From a virus, in IMG/VR virus record IMGVR_UViG_3300050821_002521, positions 1 to 36,980 of that record: a stretch of 36,980 nucleotides of DNA; one strand, 5' to 3'. Below the pieces are notes generated by a model. The model did no database searches, had not been told where the DNA came from, and was given only the letters and a program-made list of their open reading frames with translations. Of this stretch, positions 5,992 through 14,166 are shown piece by piece (the stretch's first letter is position 1; each line of letters opens with the position of its first letter). Both the position numbers and the translations under genes were made by a program.

Positions 5992-6452
5992 GCCTGACTC
6001 AATGTGAGGCTATTCCACACAGCTGTCAAGCCTCCTGTCGAGAATAGTTCGCGCATGGCGTCGGTTGGGCTGTCAGGAACCTCCTGGGGGTATAGATGAG
6101 GCTCATCCGGGAACGATCGCCACGCTGCGCCCTCCGCTAGCCCACAGGAAGGGGCTTTAGCGAGTATCTCAGACCATCTGGCATCCTTGCCGTCCCAGTC
6201 GATCATGCCATCGACGTAAGGGGCTACATCCACCGCCAAGCCGAAGTTGTGCATGGAATAGCCACCGCGGGCCTCCGTGACAACCTTCCCAGGCAGAGTC
6301 CTGCCCTGGGCGTACAAAGCATCTTGTTGGGCATAGGTGCGAAGACCTTGCGTGATGGCCAACTGGAACGACAGCATGGTAGAGAGCTGGTCGATGCGCC
6401 GTGCCAGCTCCGGGTGAACGTCGTCTAACCGGCTTTCGCTGTTGGCATCCAT
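5988..6452 (-). CDS. Endolysin, M15 (VanY/LAS-type) peptidase
   Basis: LAS metallopeptidases such as T5 endolysin cut peptide cross-links in peptidoglycan. The zinc-binding and catalytic residues are visible: SMHNFGLAVD gives His68 and Asp75, and DEPH gives catalytic Asp116 and zinc ligand His119. The upstream block FQLAITQGLRTYAQQDALY is the conserved substrate-side helix. At 154 aa it is a single catalytic domain with no cell-wall binding module and no signal peptide, so release needs a holin. The GGAGG ribosome-binding site precedes ATG 6452. Confidence 0.9.
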   Translation of the reverse strand: MDANSESRLDDVHPELARRIDQLSTMLSFQLAITQGLRTYAQQDALYAQGRTLPGKVVTEARGGYSMHNFGLAVDVAPYVDGMIDWDGKDARWSEILAKAPSCGLAEGAAWRSFPDEPHLYPQEVPDSPTDAMRELFSTGGLTAVWNSLTLSQA

Positions 6453-6521
6453 TGTTCACCTCCGGGGCGACCAGCTCCATTCCCAGCCGCGCGGTGTTCG
6501 CTGCCGGGTCCCCAGTTCCAG

Positions 6522-6689
6522 TCACCCCGAAGACTTTTTGCGCTTGGCAAGGGCTTGCTTAATGCTCTTCTTGTGCCGGTATTTCTTTGTCTCGTCCTCG
6601 TACTTGGCCTTGGCCACATCCCAGCAATCCTGGCAAATGTCAGTGTCATGGACGTGTGGCTTGTCCTTGCCGCAAGCCGAGCACTTCAC
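6522..6689 (-). CDS. Small zinc-finger protein (55 aa)
   Basis: A GTG at 6689 overlaps the upstream stop as GTGA. The N-terminal half has two Cys pairs (CSACGKD and CQDC) with a His-x-His between, followed by a highly basic Lys/Arg helix (KKYRHKKSIKQALAKRKK). This is the pattern of a small nucleic-acid-binding treble-clef or zinc ribbon. Its position within the lysis block gives no clue to function. Bases 6453-6521 downstream hold no further gene that can be supported. Confidence 0.7.
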   Translation of the reverse strand: MKCSACGKDKPHVHDTDICQDCWDVAKAKYEDETKKYRHKKSIKQALAKRKKSSG

Positions 6690-6889
6690 GGCTCGACCTC
6701 TAGGAAGGCTATGCTGTACGTCTTCCCGACTGTAAGCTCAACGGCTTTATGCCCTGCGATGAGCATGGACACTTTGCCCTTCTCTTCCGCACTGTCGTGC
6801 CCGGTCAGATACGCATCCATGCCTGACTTCCCTTTGTGCACACAAATCACAAGCACTGTGTCCGGCACCCGTAGTGGCTCGGGCTTCAT
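6686..6889 (-). CDS. Hypothetical protein (67 aa)
   Basis: A small beta-rich protein (TVLVICVHKGKS, VSMLIAGHKAVELTVGKTYS). The ATG overlaps the upstream stop as ATGA and its own stop overlaps the zinc-finger start as GTGA. No family was recognised. Confidence 0.65.
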   Translation of the reverse strand: MKPEPLRVPDTVLVICVHKGKSGMDAYLTGHDSAEEKGKVSMLIAGHKAVELTVGKTYSIAFLEVEP

Positions 6890-7284
6890 GGCTTCTTATT
6901 CCAGATCAATAGTATCCAACCGATAGCCGCAATGACCAGCATAACCACCTTGTCCGCTGTCCAGCGCGATTGTGCCACGCCACCGCTTTTCAGGCTTTCT
7001 ATTTTCTCTTCAATGGCATGGAACTTTGCTTCCGCTTCCGTCCTTTGCAAGAGTGTGGCGGCTTGGTCCTTGAGCTGGCCCCTGAACTCGTTCACGGCAT
7101 CAAACCGCTTCTCGGTGGCCGTTTCGGCCTTGGCTACGGCTTTTTCGCTGGAAGTGAGTGCCAGCCCGGTTTTCTCGTCCATGGCCTTGAAGCGTTCTTC
7201 ATAGCGGCGGTCGCGCTCGTCCATAATCTCCCGCTGGGCAACCAGCTTTGTTTCGAGCACGTCCGCGTGTTCACTATCGGTCAA
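6886..7284 (-). CDS. Coiled-coil protein with C-terminal membrane anchor
   Basis: The 132-aa product is a long charged coiled coil (residues 5-105, for example KAVAKAETATEKRFDAVNEF) ending in a single transmembrane segment (VVMLVIAAIGWILLIW) and a KKP tail. Proteins of this shape occur in phage lysis cassettes. It may be a tail-anchored holin-associated or inner-spanin-like protein, but the coil precedes the membrane segment, opposite to a canonical Rz. Overlaps the upstream gene by 11 bases. Confidence 0.65.
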   Translation of the reverse strand: MTDSEHADVLETKLVAQREIMDERDRRYEERFKAMDEKTGLALTSSEKAVAKAETATEKRFDAVNEFRGQLKDQAATLLQRTEAEAKFHAIEEKIESLKSGGVAQSRWTADKVVMLVIAAIGWILLIWNKKP

Positions 7285-7462
7285 TTCTCCTCCGGGGCTT
7301 CCTCCGCCCGCCCAGCATCAGGATCCCTGTCAGGATCTCGCGGTAGGCCCGCGCATGCGTCTTGCAGAACCTTCGCGTTCTTTCCGTCTCGCAGCCGCAA
7401 GGCACATACAGAACGTGCTTGTTGACTACTTCCTCGCGGAACGCCTTGCAGGTAGTTCTCAT
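7274..7462 (-). CDS. Small Cys-rich basic protein (62 aa)
   Basis: ATG at 7462 overlaps the upstream stop as ATGA; a longer reading to 7588 is discarded because it lies over the upstream gene. The product has YVPCGCETERTRRFCKTHA, a C-x-C ... C-x2-H ligand set suited to zinc, and a strongly basic C-terminus (GGRRKPRRRIDR). A nucleic-acid-binding role is plausible. Confidence 0.65.
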   Translation of the reverse strand: MRTTCKAFREEVVNKHVLYVPCGCETERTRRFCKTHARAYREILTGILMLGGRRKPRRRIDR

Positions 7463-7887
7463 GGGGCTACAGGATGCGCTTCCCGGTAATGGCCCTTGAA
7501 CCACTGGTTGATGCCAAACCCCGCGTCTATGGCCGTGCCGCCGTAGCCGAACATGGAGCAAAAGGCCCTGGGCTGTTCCTTCCAGCAATTCTTGGTGGAC
7601 GCGATGATGGCGAAATTAACGCCATTGCCCCAAGCATAGCTCTGCCACGCCGCTCCGTACATCCCCTGACAGTTTTCGACTCCGCCTTGACGGCAGTGGT
7701 AGAGGCCGCCGGCGTGGATGCCCGCTGCAATGCCCCCGGCAATGAACGCGGTGCGGTAGGGATGGTCGCGGTATTGGTGCTTGAGCCAGTTTATGGGACC
7801 AGCGTGTGCCGCAGGAATCAGCAACGCGCACGTCAGGGGCAAAGTGAACCAGATGGAAAGGGTGAGGGTTAGGAGGAGTTTTCTCAT
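7459..7887 (-). CDS. Secreted small protein with Sec signal peptide
   Basis: The chosen start (ATG 7887) gives MRKLLLTLTLSIWFTLPLT followed by an AHAG cleavage site, a good Sec signal peptide. An in-frame ATG at 7911 is possible but makes the signal worse. The mature part is about 110 aa, rich in Gly, Tyr and Trp, with four cysteines that could form disulfides in the periplasm and a Gly/Ala hydrophobic segment (TAFIAGGIAAGIHAGGLYHC). No family was recognised. It lies between the tail genes and the lysis block. Confidence 0.7.
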   Translation of the reverse strand: MRKLLLTLTLSIWFTLPLTCALLIPAAHAGPINWLKHQYRDHPYRTAFIAGGIAAGIHAGGLYHCRQGGVENCQGMYGAAWQSYAWGNGVNFAIIASTKNCWKEQPRAFCSMFGYGGTAIDAGFGINQWFKGHYREAHPVAP

Positions 7888-7900
7888 TGTATTCCATCCA

Positions 7901-10090
7901 TTATTGAGCATCTGGTGAACAGCTCCAATTCATTACTCCAGTATCCGTGCCAATCAAGTCCTTGACGATCAACGTAGTGGTCGTGGGAATTACTTGCAGG
8001 ACTCCAGTAAATACGCCCGCCCCAGTCCACGACGCAGTACATTTTGGAGCTACACTATAGGTTGTTTGAAATGTGTAGGTCGGGCATACTCCTGCGGCCA
8101 TCGTACAGGTTCCGGCATAGTCTGAGTTCCACTGGGTGATGTTGGCCCCTGTCGTATGCAAGAGCGGGCACGGAGATGAAGCCGCCACCAAAGCTGTGGC
8201 GCACATATTCATGGAAGCCAGATTCCCTGTCTGCCCGACAAGATTGTTCTGCCTGACTACTTCCAAGTTAGTCGGAGCTACGACAATGTGATTTCGTGAC
8301 ACTAGAACGTTTTGGATTGTTTGAAATGTGTCTGTCGGGCCTAGTAAGAATTGGACACCGTTTACGTCAGCGTAGTTGTCTTCTATCTTCAACCCATCTA
8401 CGCCAGTCTGATACTTAATGACAGCACATAATCCGTTGGTTGGAGTCTCGAAAAGGTTGTTAGTTATACGGGTGGAGAAAGACCCTGGTAGTAGAAGAAT
8501 CTCAGGGCAGAAGTAGGCAAAGTTGTTGTCGGTGATTTGCCCTGTAGGACCGCCAACGGTAATGAGCGTCGTCGTGGTGCTGTTGTTTCCTGCACATGCC
8601 CCCGTGAATCCCGGCTGGCCGCACACCGCGAAATTCCCGATGATACGCGGATTGCTGGTGGACGAGGATGCTATATCGACCCACTGCCTCATAACGCCAT
8701 CGTAGTTCTCGACGCGATTCCCCTTGATCAGCACGTCTTCGTTGTCGTTGACAGCATCAATGCCCCAGAAAGTAACAGCAGCATTCCCGAAGTTCAAGAA
8801 GTGGTTGCTTAGGATATACGGAGCAAAGACGTGGCTGTTCACAACGATGCCGTCACTTGCTTTTTGGGCGCAGGTAAACCCGAGGTCTTTGACGGTGAAA
8901 GTTGGCGCATAGAAACCAGCCGCGCCTGACCCGGAAAGCCCAGTGGGGCCGAGGTCCATCACATGCCCTGTTCCCTGATAGCAAAGCCATGCAGTGTCAA
9001 ACCCCGAGCAAGCAAAGAGAGTAACAGCACGCGGAAATACCAGCCCCGAAGTGAAGTTGTAAAACCCTGGGGGGAAACACACGCCAGGAGTGGCAATCTT
9101 GAAGCTGCGAAGCTCTACGGCTTGTGTCTGCCACGGCGAGGTAAGCGAAAGCGTGCCGCTGGTGGTAACACTCGTTCCCGCGCCCGCTGCCGTGTTGTCG
9201 ATGATGGCATCCCCGAACATATTTACAAGTGCGCCGACGTTAGCCCGGACTGTCCCAGCGTTGGCCGCAAGCGTAATCGTGGCTCCATTGATCCAGCCAA
9301 CTCCGCTGACAATAACGTTGTTGGCATCCTGCGTCACGACCGAAACAGAAGGTGCCGTGGAACTGCCTCCCGGCTGGATACCTGCGTTGCCATAGGCTCC
9401 TACTCCGCTGTAGGAAGCGGCTGCGATGCTGTAGATTTCCGCTGGAGAACTGGTTACCGTGACGGACGTGGCTGCGTTCGTGACACCCACGATAGAGCCG
9501 TACATTCTTGAAGCCCCGCCGCCTCCAGCTATCTGCTGGTTGACGATGTTGTAGTTATTCACTGCACTTGAATCCGACACCACGATGGTCTGCCCAGAGG
9601 TGTGGTTATCAATGAAGGAGATAAGCACTGTATCTCCGGGGGAGATTGTCAGCGAACAGCTAAGTGTCGTGATGGCATTGCCTTGAGCAGAGCATTGGCT
9701 ATGAAAGACAATCCCGCCAGTTGAAACATACCCTGCTGCCGTGGCTGCCGTCGCTACCGCCGCAAAAGCTGTGGCATTGTCTGCTAGCGCTGGCGAAGCT
9801 CCCAAGGTTCCAGCATTGATGACTGGGCCTACTGCATCATTTGCGTGAGTCGCCGTAATTACTCCCGTCCCCGTAGTCGTGATCGACCCTCCCGAGCCGA
9901 CGACCTGGGGCGTGGTGACGGGGAAGCCTCCGCCACCGCCTCCAATCTGCGTTTGTGGTGGCTCTGGCGGGATAGCTTCCAGTACTTTAGGCTGTGGTGC
10001 ATTGGGATGGTAAAGCGTGTAGTCGTGCTCGCTGGCTGCTGCCGGGCTGGCCAGCAAAAGGAAGGTGAGCAAAAACTTCTTTGGATTCAT
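7901..10090 (-). CDS. Beta-helix tail spike-like protein with signal peptide
   Basis: The start at ATG 10090 has GGGAGG eight bases upstream. Residues 1-19 (MNPKKFLLTFLLLASPAAA) form a Sec signal peptide with an AAA-type cleavage site. The 729-aa product continues with a short EHDYTLYHP motif shared with the upstream gene, a Pro/Gly linker, Ser/Thr-rich strands, and from about residue 330 a right-handed parallel beta-helix: repeated short strands with Asn ladders (ILSNHFLNF, VLIKGNRVENY, PRIIGNFAVC, QITDNNFAYF, TRITNNLFE, LKIEDNYADV, VLVSRNHIVV). Such folds bind or cut surface polysaccharides. A compact Cys-containing domain ends the protein. Confidence 0.75.
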   Translation of the reverse strand: MNPKKFLLTFLLLASPAAASEHDYTLYHPNAPQPKVLEAIPPEPPQTQIGGGGGGFPVTTPQVVGSGGSITTTGTGVITATHANDAVGPVINAGTLGASPALADNATAFAAVATAATAAGYVSTGGIVFHSQCSAQGNAITTLSCSLTISPGDTVLISFIDNHTSGQTIVVSDSSAVNNYNIVNQQIAGGGGASRMYGSIVGVTNAATSVTVTSSPAEIYSIAAASYSGVGAYGNAGIQPGGSSTAPSVSVVTQDANNVIVSGVGWINGATITLAANAGTVRANVGALVNMFGDAIIDNTAAGAGTSVTTSGTLSLTSPWQTQAVELRSFKIATPGVCFPPGFYNFTSGLVFPRAVTLFACSGFDTAWLCYQGTGHVMDLGPTGLSGSGAAGFYAPTFTVKDLGFTCAQKASDGIVVNSHVFAPYILSNHFLNFGNAAVTFWGIDAVNDNEDVLIKGNRVENYDGVMRQWVDIASSSTSNPRIIGNFAVCGQPGFTGACAGNNSTTTTLITVGGPTGQITDNNFAYFCPEILLLPGSFSTRITNNLFETPTNGLCAVIKYQTGVDGLKIEDNYADVNGVQFLLGPTDTFQTIQNVLVSRNHIVVAPTNLEVVRQNNLVGQTGNLASMNMCATALVAASSPCPLLHTTGANITQWNSDYAGTCTMAAGVCPTYTFQTTYSVAPKCTASWTGAGVFTGVLQVIPTTTTLIVKDLIGTDTGVMNWSCSPDAQ

Positions 10091-10132
10091 TGCACTGCCT
10101 CCCGAAATGCGACGCACTTGGTCACGGCCGCC

Positions 10133-12127
10133 TTAGTCGAGTATCGCCATACAATCTATCGCAGGCCAAGAAGCCGCCACAGCTTGGATGGCGAAGTAGT
10201 TCACCGTCACCGTGGTTGCTGATTTCGTGATGGCGTAAGGGTTGCTTGGCGTGCTCGTCGGAGCTCCAACAGGAGTACAGACTACGCTGTAGTTCGTGTT
10301 GGGCAGAGTGACGCCCCAAGTCACTGTTATGGGAGTTGCGCAGATCCCACCGATGGATGCTGCCGTCGTGCATCCCGCTGTTCCCTTTTTTGAGACGTAG
10401 TAGCCTATGGTGGCGTTGTAGCTGAGGCCAAGGGTTGTCGTCAGTGTCGGGTCTGGAATGTTGATTGTGCGAGCCGCGGCCGTGGCTGCTGGAGCAAACT
10501 TGAAGTTGTTTGTGGCTGCTGTGCCGAGCCAGAGATTGCCGAACGGAAGCAGCGTGGTGCCTAAATCTATAGTCCCGGCAACGTTTGGAACAGGTGCTCC
10601 GAAGAACTGAGTAGTGAGATCAGTAGAGTTTATCCGCTGATGTATATTCCCACCAGCAATTAATTCAAACTGACTGCCGCTAGTCGTGCCCACCTGCCCA
10701 TTGTTGACCGTATCAGGTGAACGCAAAATCGTAGTGCGTACTCCCGCAGTGTCGTTCAACGTCCATAAGCATCCGCCCGAAGCTACTACACCATCACATT
10801 GTTGGCTTCCCTTCCAATGACTCGTAGGTAGTAGCGTGCCTCCGAAGTTGTGCCCGTAACTGATTACGTTCGTATAGGCGTTCGTGTCCGTTGGGCCTGT
10901 GGTGTCAGTGATCAACCCTACCAGTAGTACGATTTGAGGGACTGCCGCTTGATTCCTAAAAATGAATGTGCCCGCTCCGAGGCCAAGCGTGATGACATTT
11001 CTGATGTCCCAGCTTGTGCCTCCATGATTATTATCGAAGATGTAGGTATTTTGGTTACTAAACGATGCGGTTGCGACGCGCCCACCGTGATAGGTAATCG
11101 ACCCGCAGGCCGTGGCTGTTGACGGGCAATCCACAGCATACCCGGTTCCATCTATCTCCATATCCGCGCCGTAGATGTTCAAGGACTGCGAGTTCAGAAC
11201 GGTCATAACCGTAGTGTTGGCTGCTCCTGTGTAGACCCCGCCGAATATAGCTGCGGCAGCGGTAAGATGCGTGGCGTCTCCGAATTGCATCCCGCTCTGA
11301 TCGAATACCGAGCCTCCAAGTATGTTGAGACCATAGTTACGTAGGCTTACTAGACCATGTGGCTCGCCATGCACCCACACGTGATCTAGCGTAGTCATAG
11401 TGACCTGCCCGCCCGTAAGCGTATTCCCGACTCGAATAAATGCGGTTGACCACGCCGTCCCAGGTTGGTCTGTTACTCCGCGAAGCGTGACGCCATAGAC
11501 GCCTTGGTCAATATCGATTCCCACGGTGCCGGTACCGGTGTTGGCTATCGAGAAGTTTTCTAGTAACGAACCAGTCGCGCCGCCGAACGCACCAACGCCA
11601 TAGACTTGTATCCCCATCCCGCTTCCGTTATAGATAAACAGGCAGCCTCCGTTGCCTTGCGTACCTACTCCAGTAGCGTGGAGGTGTACCTCACGGTCTA
11701 TGAGGATAGTGGTGGTGTAAACGAAATTCCCGGTAGATGGGCAGCCCACCTCAATCTCTCCTCCTGTAGGGGCCACTGGTAAGCTCTGGATTGCAGCGTT
11801 GACCCATGCGCCAAAGTCGGATCCTGCCCAACCTTGGGGATTGCCTTCGGAGACGCAGCGGATTTTGTTGATGATCGTGCAGTTTCCGCTAATTCCTGCT
11901 CCGTTGAATGTGTTGCTCCCTGTGAAGGTGTTGTTGGCCTGAAACGTCCATGCTCCGGTCACCGTGCAAGCTAGATTTGCAGCGCAAAAGGTGTTTACTT
12001 GGGGGAAAATTAAAGGTGTCACTTTGATGGCGTGAAAATGAGGGATGATCGGAGGATAGAGTTTGTAGTCACGTGGCGCAGCGAACGCCGAAGATGAAAG
12101 CAAGAAAAATATCAGCAGTCGTTTCAA
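10133..12127 (-). CDS. Pectate-lyase-fold tail spike-like protein with signal peptide
   Basis: The start is TTG at 12127, overlapping the upstream TGA as TTGA. MKRLLIFFLLSSSAFA then AP is a clear signal peptide. The mature N-terminus carries DYKLYPP, echoed in the next gene. After a coil-like linker comes a pectate-lyase-superfamily entry: WAGSDFGAWVNAAIQSLP and GGEIEVGCPSTGNFVYTT, the usual start of a phage right-handed beta-helix spike, followed by beta-helix turns. The C-terminal 90 residues are a separate beta domain with four cysteines. Likely receptor binding or polysaccharide depolymerase. Catalytic residues cannot be assigned by eye. Confidence 0.75.
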   Translation of the reverse strand: MKRLLIFFLLSSSAFAAPRDYKLYPPIIPHFHAIKVTPLIFPQVNTFCAANLACTVTGAWTFQANNTFTGSNTFNGAGISGNCTIINKIRCVSEGNPQGWAGSDFGAWVNAAIQSLPVAPTGGEIEVGCPSTGNFVYTTTILIDREVHLHATGVGTQGNGGCLFIYNGSGMGIQVYGVGAFGGATGSLLENFSIANTGTGTVGIDIDQGVYGVTLRGVTDQPGTAWSTAFIRVGNTLTGGQVTMTTLDHVWVHGEPHGLVSLRNYGLNILGGSVFDQSGMQFGDATHLTAAAAIFGGVYTGAANTTVMTVLNSQSLNIYGADMEIDGTGYAVDCPSTATACGSITYHGGRVATASFSNQNTYIFDNNHGGTSWDIRNVITLGLGAGTFIFRNQAAVPQIVLLVGLITDTTGPTDTNAYTNVISYGHNFGGTLLPTSHWKGSQQCDGVVASGGCLWTLNDTAGVRTTILRSPDTVNNGQVGTTSGSQFELIAGGNIHQRINSTDLTTQFFGAPVPNVAGTIDLGTTLLPFGNLWLGTAATNNFKFAPAATAAARTINIPDPTLTTTLGLSYNATIGYYVSKKGTAGCTTAASIGGICATPITVTWGVTLPNTNYSVVCTPVGAPTSTPSNPYAITKSATTVTVNYFAIQAVAASWPAIDCMAILD

Positions 12128-13647
12128 AATACCACCGCCTTCAGCATTTGTCCGATGGTCGTATTACCGGCATTGGCTACGCTCATTTGTACGGTCACCT
12201 GAAGGAGATTGGAAACCGTTGTGTTCACGGCAATGGTTGGCGTGCCTACAGGTCCGTTGGGACCGACCGGGGCATTGCCGGTTATGCCGAATGTTTCGCA
12301 ACTCCAGTTAGCTGTCCCTCCGGCCCCAGCGGTCAGCACCGCAAACTTCCCTGTCCAGTCAAAAGGAGAATTGGTGCTTACGCCTTGCGTCTGCGTGGTT
12401 GCGCAAGCAGTACCGCCCCCAAGCGTTACGCTGATGGTGAGCGTATCTCCTGACGCTGTGCTTTGCAGGCCAGTCAAGTTGACCAGCAGAAGACTGCCTT
12501 GCGAGAGCGTGTTAGCCGGGATGGTGCAAGAAAGCAGGTTCTGTACCGTGTTCAGGTTTGTGACGGTTACTGGAGTAAAGTTTGTGCAGCCGATTTGCGC
12601 TCCAAGCCCTCCAGCACGAATCTCTGACGGGAAAAGATCCATGAGATAGGTACCGGCTCCTGCGTTTGTGCCGAGAACGCGGCCAACAACTTGCCCGCCG
12701 CTTGTTGGATAGGTCGTCTGGCCAGTATCGTGGCAATTGTTTCCTGCCGTCGTGCTGATTTGCACATAGTCATCTACAGTCGTGCTGCCGTCAAAGGCGC
12801 AAAGCACCTGCCCTCTGCGCTGGACGATGTTTATCCCCGAAGTGCCCGCTCCAGCTACAACAATGCCGATAACTCCGCCTGTGTCGCTTGTTACCGTGGA
12901 AACCGCTACCGTTCCAGCGCCAAGCGGAACGAGTTTTGCAAGTCCGTTAAGTACGGTACCGGCACCGCCGTTCGTGAAATTCTCAAAGTTCGTTGGATTG
13001 CCGGTGGCCACTGCTACCCCTCCAGATGTCAAGCCGGCAATGCTTGGGCTGATCAGCGTTGCTCCTGTGGCATTGTTGATGATCGGCGCGGAAAGCGTCT
13101 TGTTGGTCAGCGTCTGCGTGGCCGTGAGTGAAATTAGGCAGTCCCAGAACGTAGTGAACGCCCGGAAGCAGGGGATGTCTGTGCGGTAGGCCAGCTCGCC
13201 GGCGGTCCCTCCAGGGTCCGAGGTTGCGCCAAGCAGGAACAGGTTGGCGGGCGTGTTTACAACGGTCCATGCGCTTATTCCGTCAATGGTATATTGGGTC
13301 GTGCCTGTAGCGCAGGAAACCCCTCCGGCGGAAACCAAAACGAATCTGTATGTGGCATTTGATAGCCAGATATTCGCAAAGCCCCCACTATCCAAGATTA
13401 TTGGGTTTGGATTCAAGGATGTTCCTGTGCTATCCTGGTATGTGGCTAACGGCGTACTCGTGCCGGTAATATAAGTTTGTAGGCATCCGGAAGCTAGAGG
13501 TGCTCCATTGGCACCGAAAAATTGTTGCTTTGCAACCGGAGACGGAGCTACAGAAACTTGAGCACACACCATGTGCGCTAGACCAAGAACCAGTCCGAGA
13601 ATTGACAGGCCGTGCCTATATTGCAATCGCATTTTCAATGTACGCAT
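12124..13647 (-). CDS. Tail fibre protein with P22-tailspike-like adaptor and signal peptide
   Basis: From ATG 13647 (GGAGG just upstream) the protein starts with a basic segment and a hydrophobic stretch (HGLSILGLVLGLAHMVCAQ) that reads as a signal peptide. Next comes a head-binding-type adaptor: AKQQFFGANGAPLASG, LQTYITGTSTPLATY, NPIILDSGGFANIWL. This is the pattern that attaches many phage fibres to the tail. The remainder is a Gly/Thr/Asn-rich fibre with TLTNKTLSAPIINNATG-type repeats and a C-terminal beta domain. An in-frame ATG at 13632 is an alternative start. The gene's 5' end is overlapped by a divergent HNH gene. Confidence 0.78.
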   Translation of the reverse strand: MRTLKMRLQYRHGLSILGLVLGLAHMVCAQVSVAPSPVAKQQFFGANGAPLASGCLQTYITGTSTPLATYQDSTGTSLNPNPIILDSGGFANIWLSNATYRFVLVSAGGVSCATGTTQYTIDGISAWTVVNTPANLFLLGATSDPGGTAGELAYRTDIPCFRAFTTFWDCLISLTATQTLTNKTLSAPIINNATGATLISPSIAGLTSGGVAVATGNPTNFENFTNGGAGTVLNGLAKLVPLGAGTVAVSTVTSDTGGVIGIVVAGAGTSGINIVQRRGQVLCAFDGSTTVDDYVQISTTAGNNCHDTGQTTYPTSGGQVVGRVLGTNAGAGTYLMDLFPSEIRAGGLGAQIGCTNFTPVTVTNLNTVQNLLSCTIPANTLSQGSLLLVNLTGLQSTASGDTLTISVTLGGGTACATTQTQGVSTNSPFDWTGKFAVLTAGAGGTANWSCETFGITGNAPVGPNGPVGTPTIAVNTTVSNLLQVTVQMSVANAGNTTIGQMLKAVVF

Positions 13648-14164
13648 CTCCTCCAAGAGAACATACTGTAACCGGGCGTGCTGGAATAAAGCGCCACGCG
13701 AAAGAATCCCACTTGAAGAACGATTCTGGAAGTTTGTCCATAAAACCGATGGATGTTGGTTTTGGATTGGCAGTGATGATGGGTCTGACGGTTACGGTCG
13801 AGTCTCCAGAGGCGGAGAACATATCAGTGCTCACATTGCATCTTGGGAATTGCATTTCGGTGCAGTCCCAGAAGGAAAGCAAGTCTGCCATTATTGCGAT
13901 ACTCCACCATGCGTTAGACCAGAACACCTTTTCATTGGAAGCCGCAGCGACAATGCAACAGACCGCTACAAAAAGGGCCGTTGGGAAGTTCCAGATAATC
14001 GAGGCGAGAGATGCGGAACGCACATTCTCATAGCAGACCAAGTTAAGGAAATCAGACATCTTCATGCTGCTGGTGTGGGCGGACCTTCCTTGGCAAAGCA
14101 ATACGGAGTTCACCCACAGACTATTTACGGCATCATTTGCCGCAGAACGTGGAAGCACATCTAA
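13571..14164 (+). CDS. Free-standing HNH endonuclease, antisense in the late region
   Basis: The 197-aa product has an N-terminal zinc ribbon (Cys15, Cys18, Cys33, Cys37), the HNH core (Cys62-Trp-Phe-Trp, SAHIASWELHFG with His88, VCHYCDTPPC, then PEHLFIGSRSDN giving His119 and Asn128) and a C-terminal helix-turn-helix (DQVKEIRHLHAAGVGGPSLAKQYGVHPQTIYGII). This is the architecture of phage homing-type HNH nucleases. It is on the strand opposite to all its neighbours, two bases from the end of the 306-aa gene, and its zinc ribbon overlaps the signal-peptide end of the tail fibre gene by 77 bases. Likely a recent insertion. Confidence 0.88.
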   Translation: MCARPRTSPRIDRPCLYCNRIFNVRISSKRTYCNRACWNKAPRERIPLEERFWKFVHKTDGCWFWIGSDDGSDGYGRVSRGGEHISAHIASWELHFGAVPEGKQVCHYCDTPPCVRPEHLFIGSRSDNATDRYKKGRWEVPDNRGERCGTHILIADQVKEIRHLHAAGVGGPSLAKQYGVHPQTIYGIICRRTWKHI

Positions 14165-14166
14165 TC

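Noticed and set aside
6169-6525. 118-codon leftward frame over the endolysin
   Set aside because: Out of frame with the well-supported endolysin and without a motif.
8963-9511. 182-codon rightward frame inside the 729-aa spike gene
   Set aside because: Antisense shadow without start signals; the beta-helix protein on the other strand is convincing.
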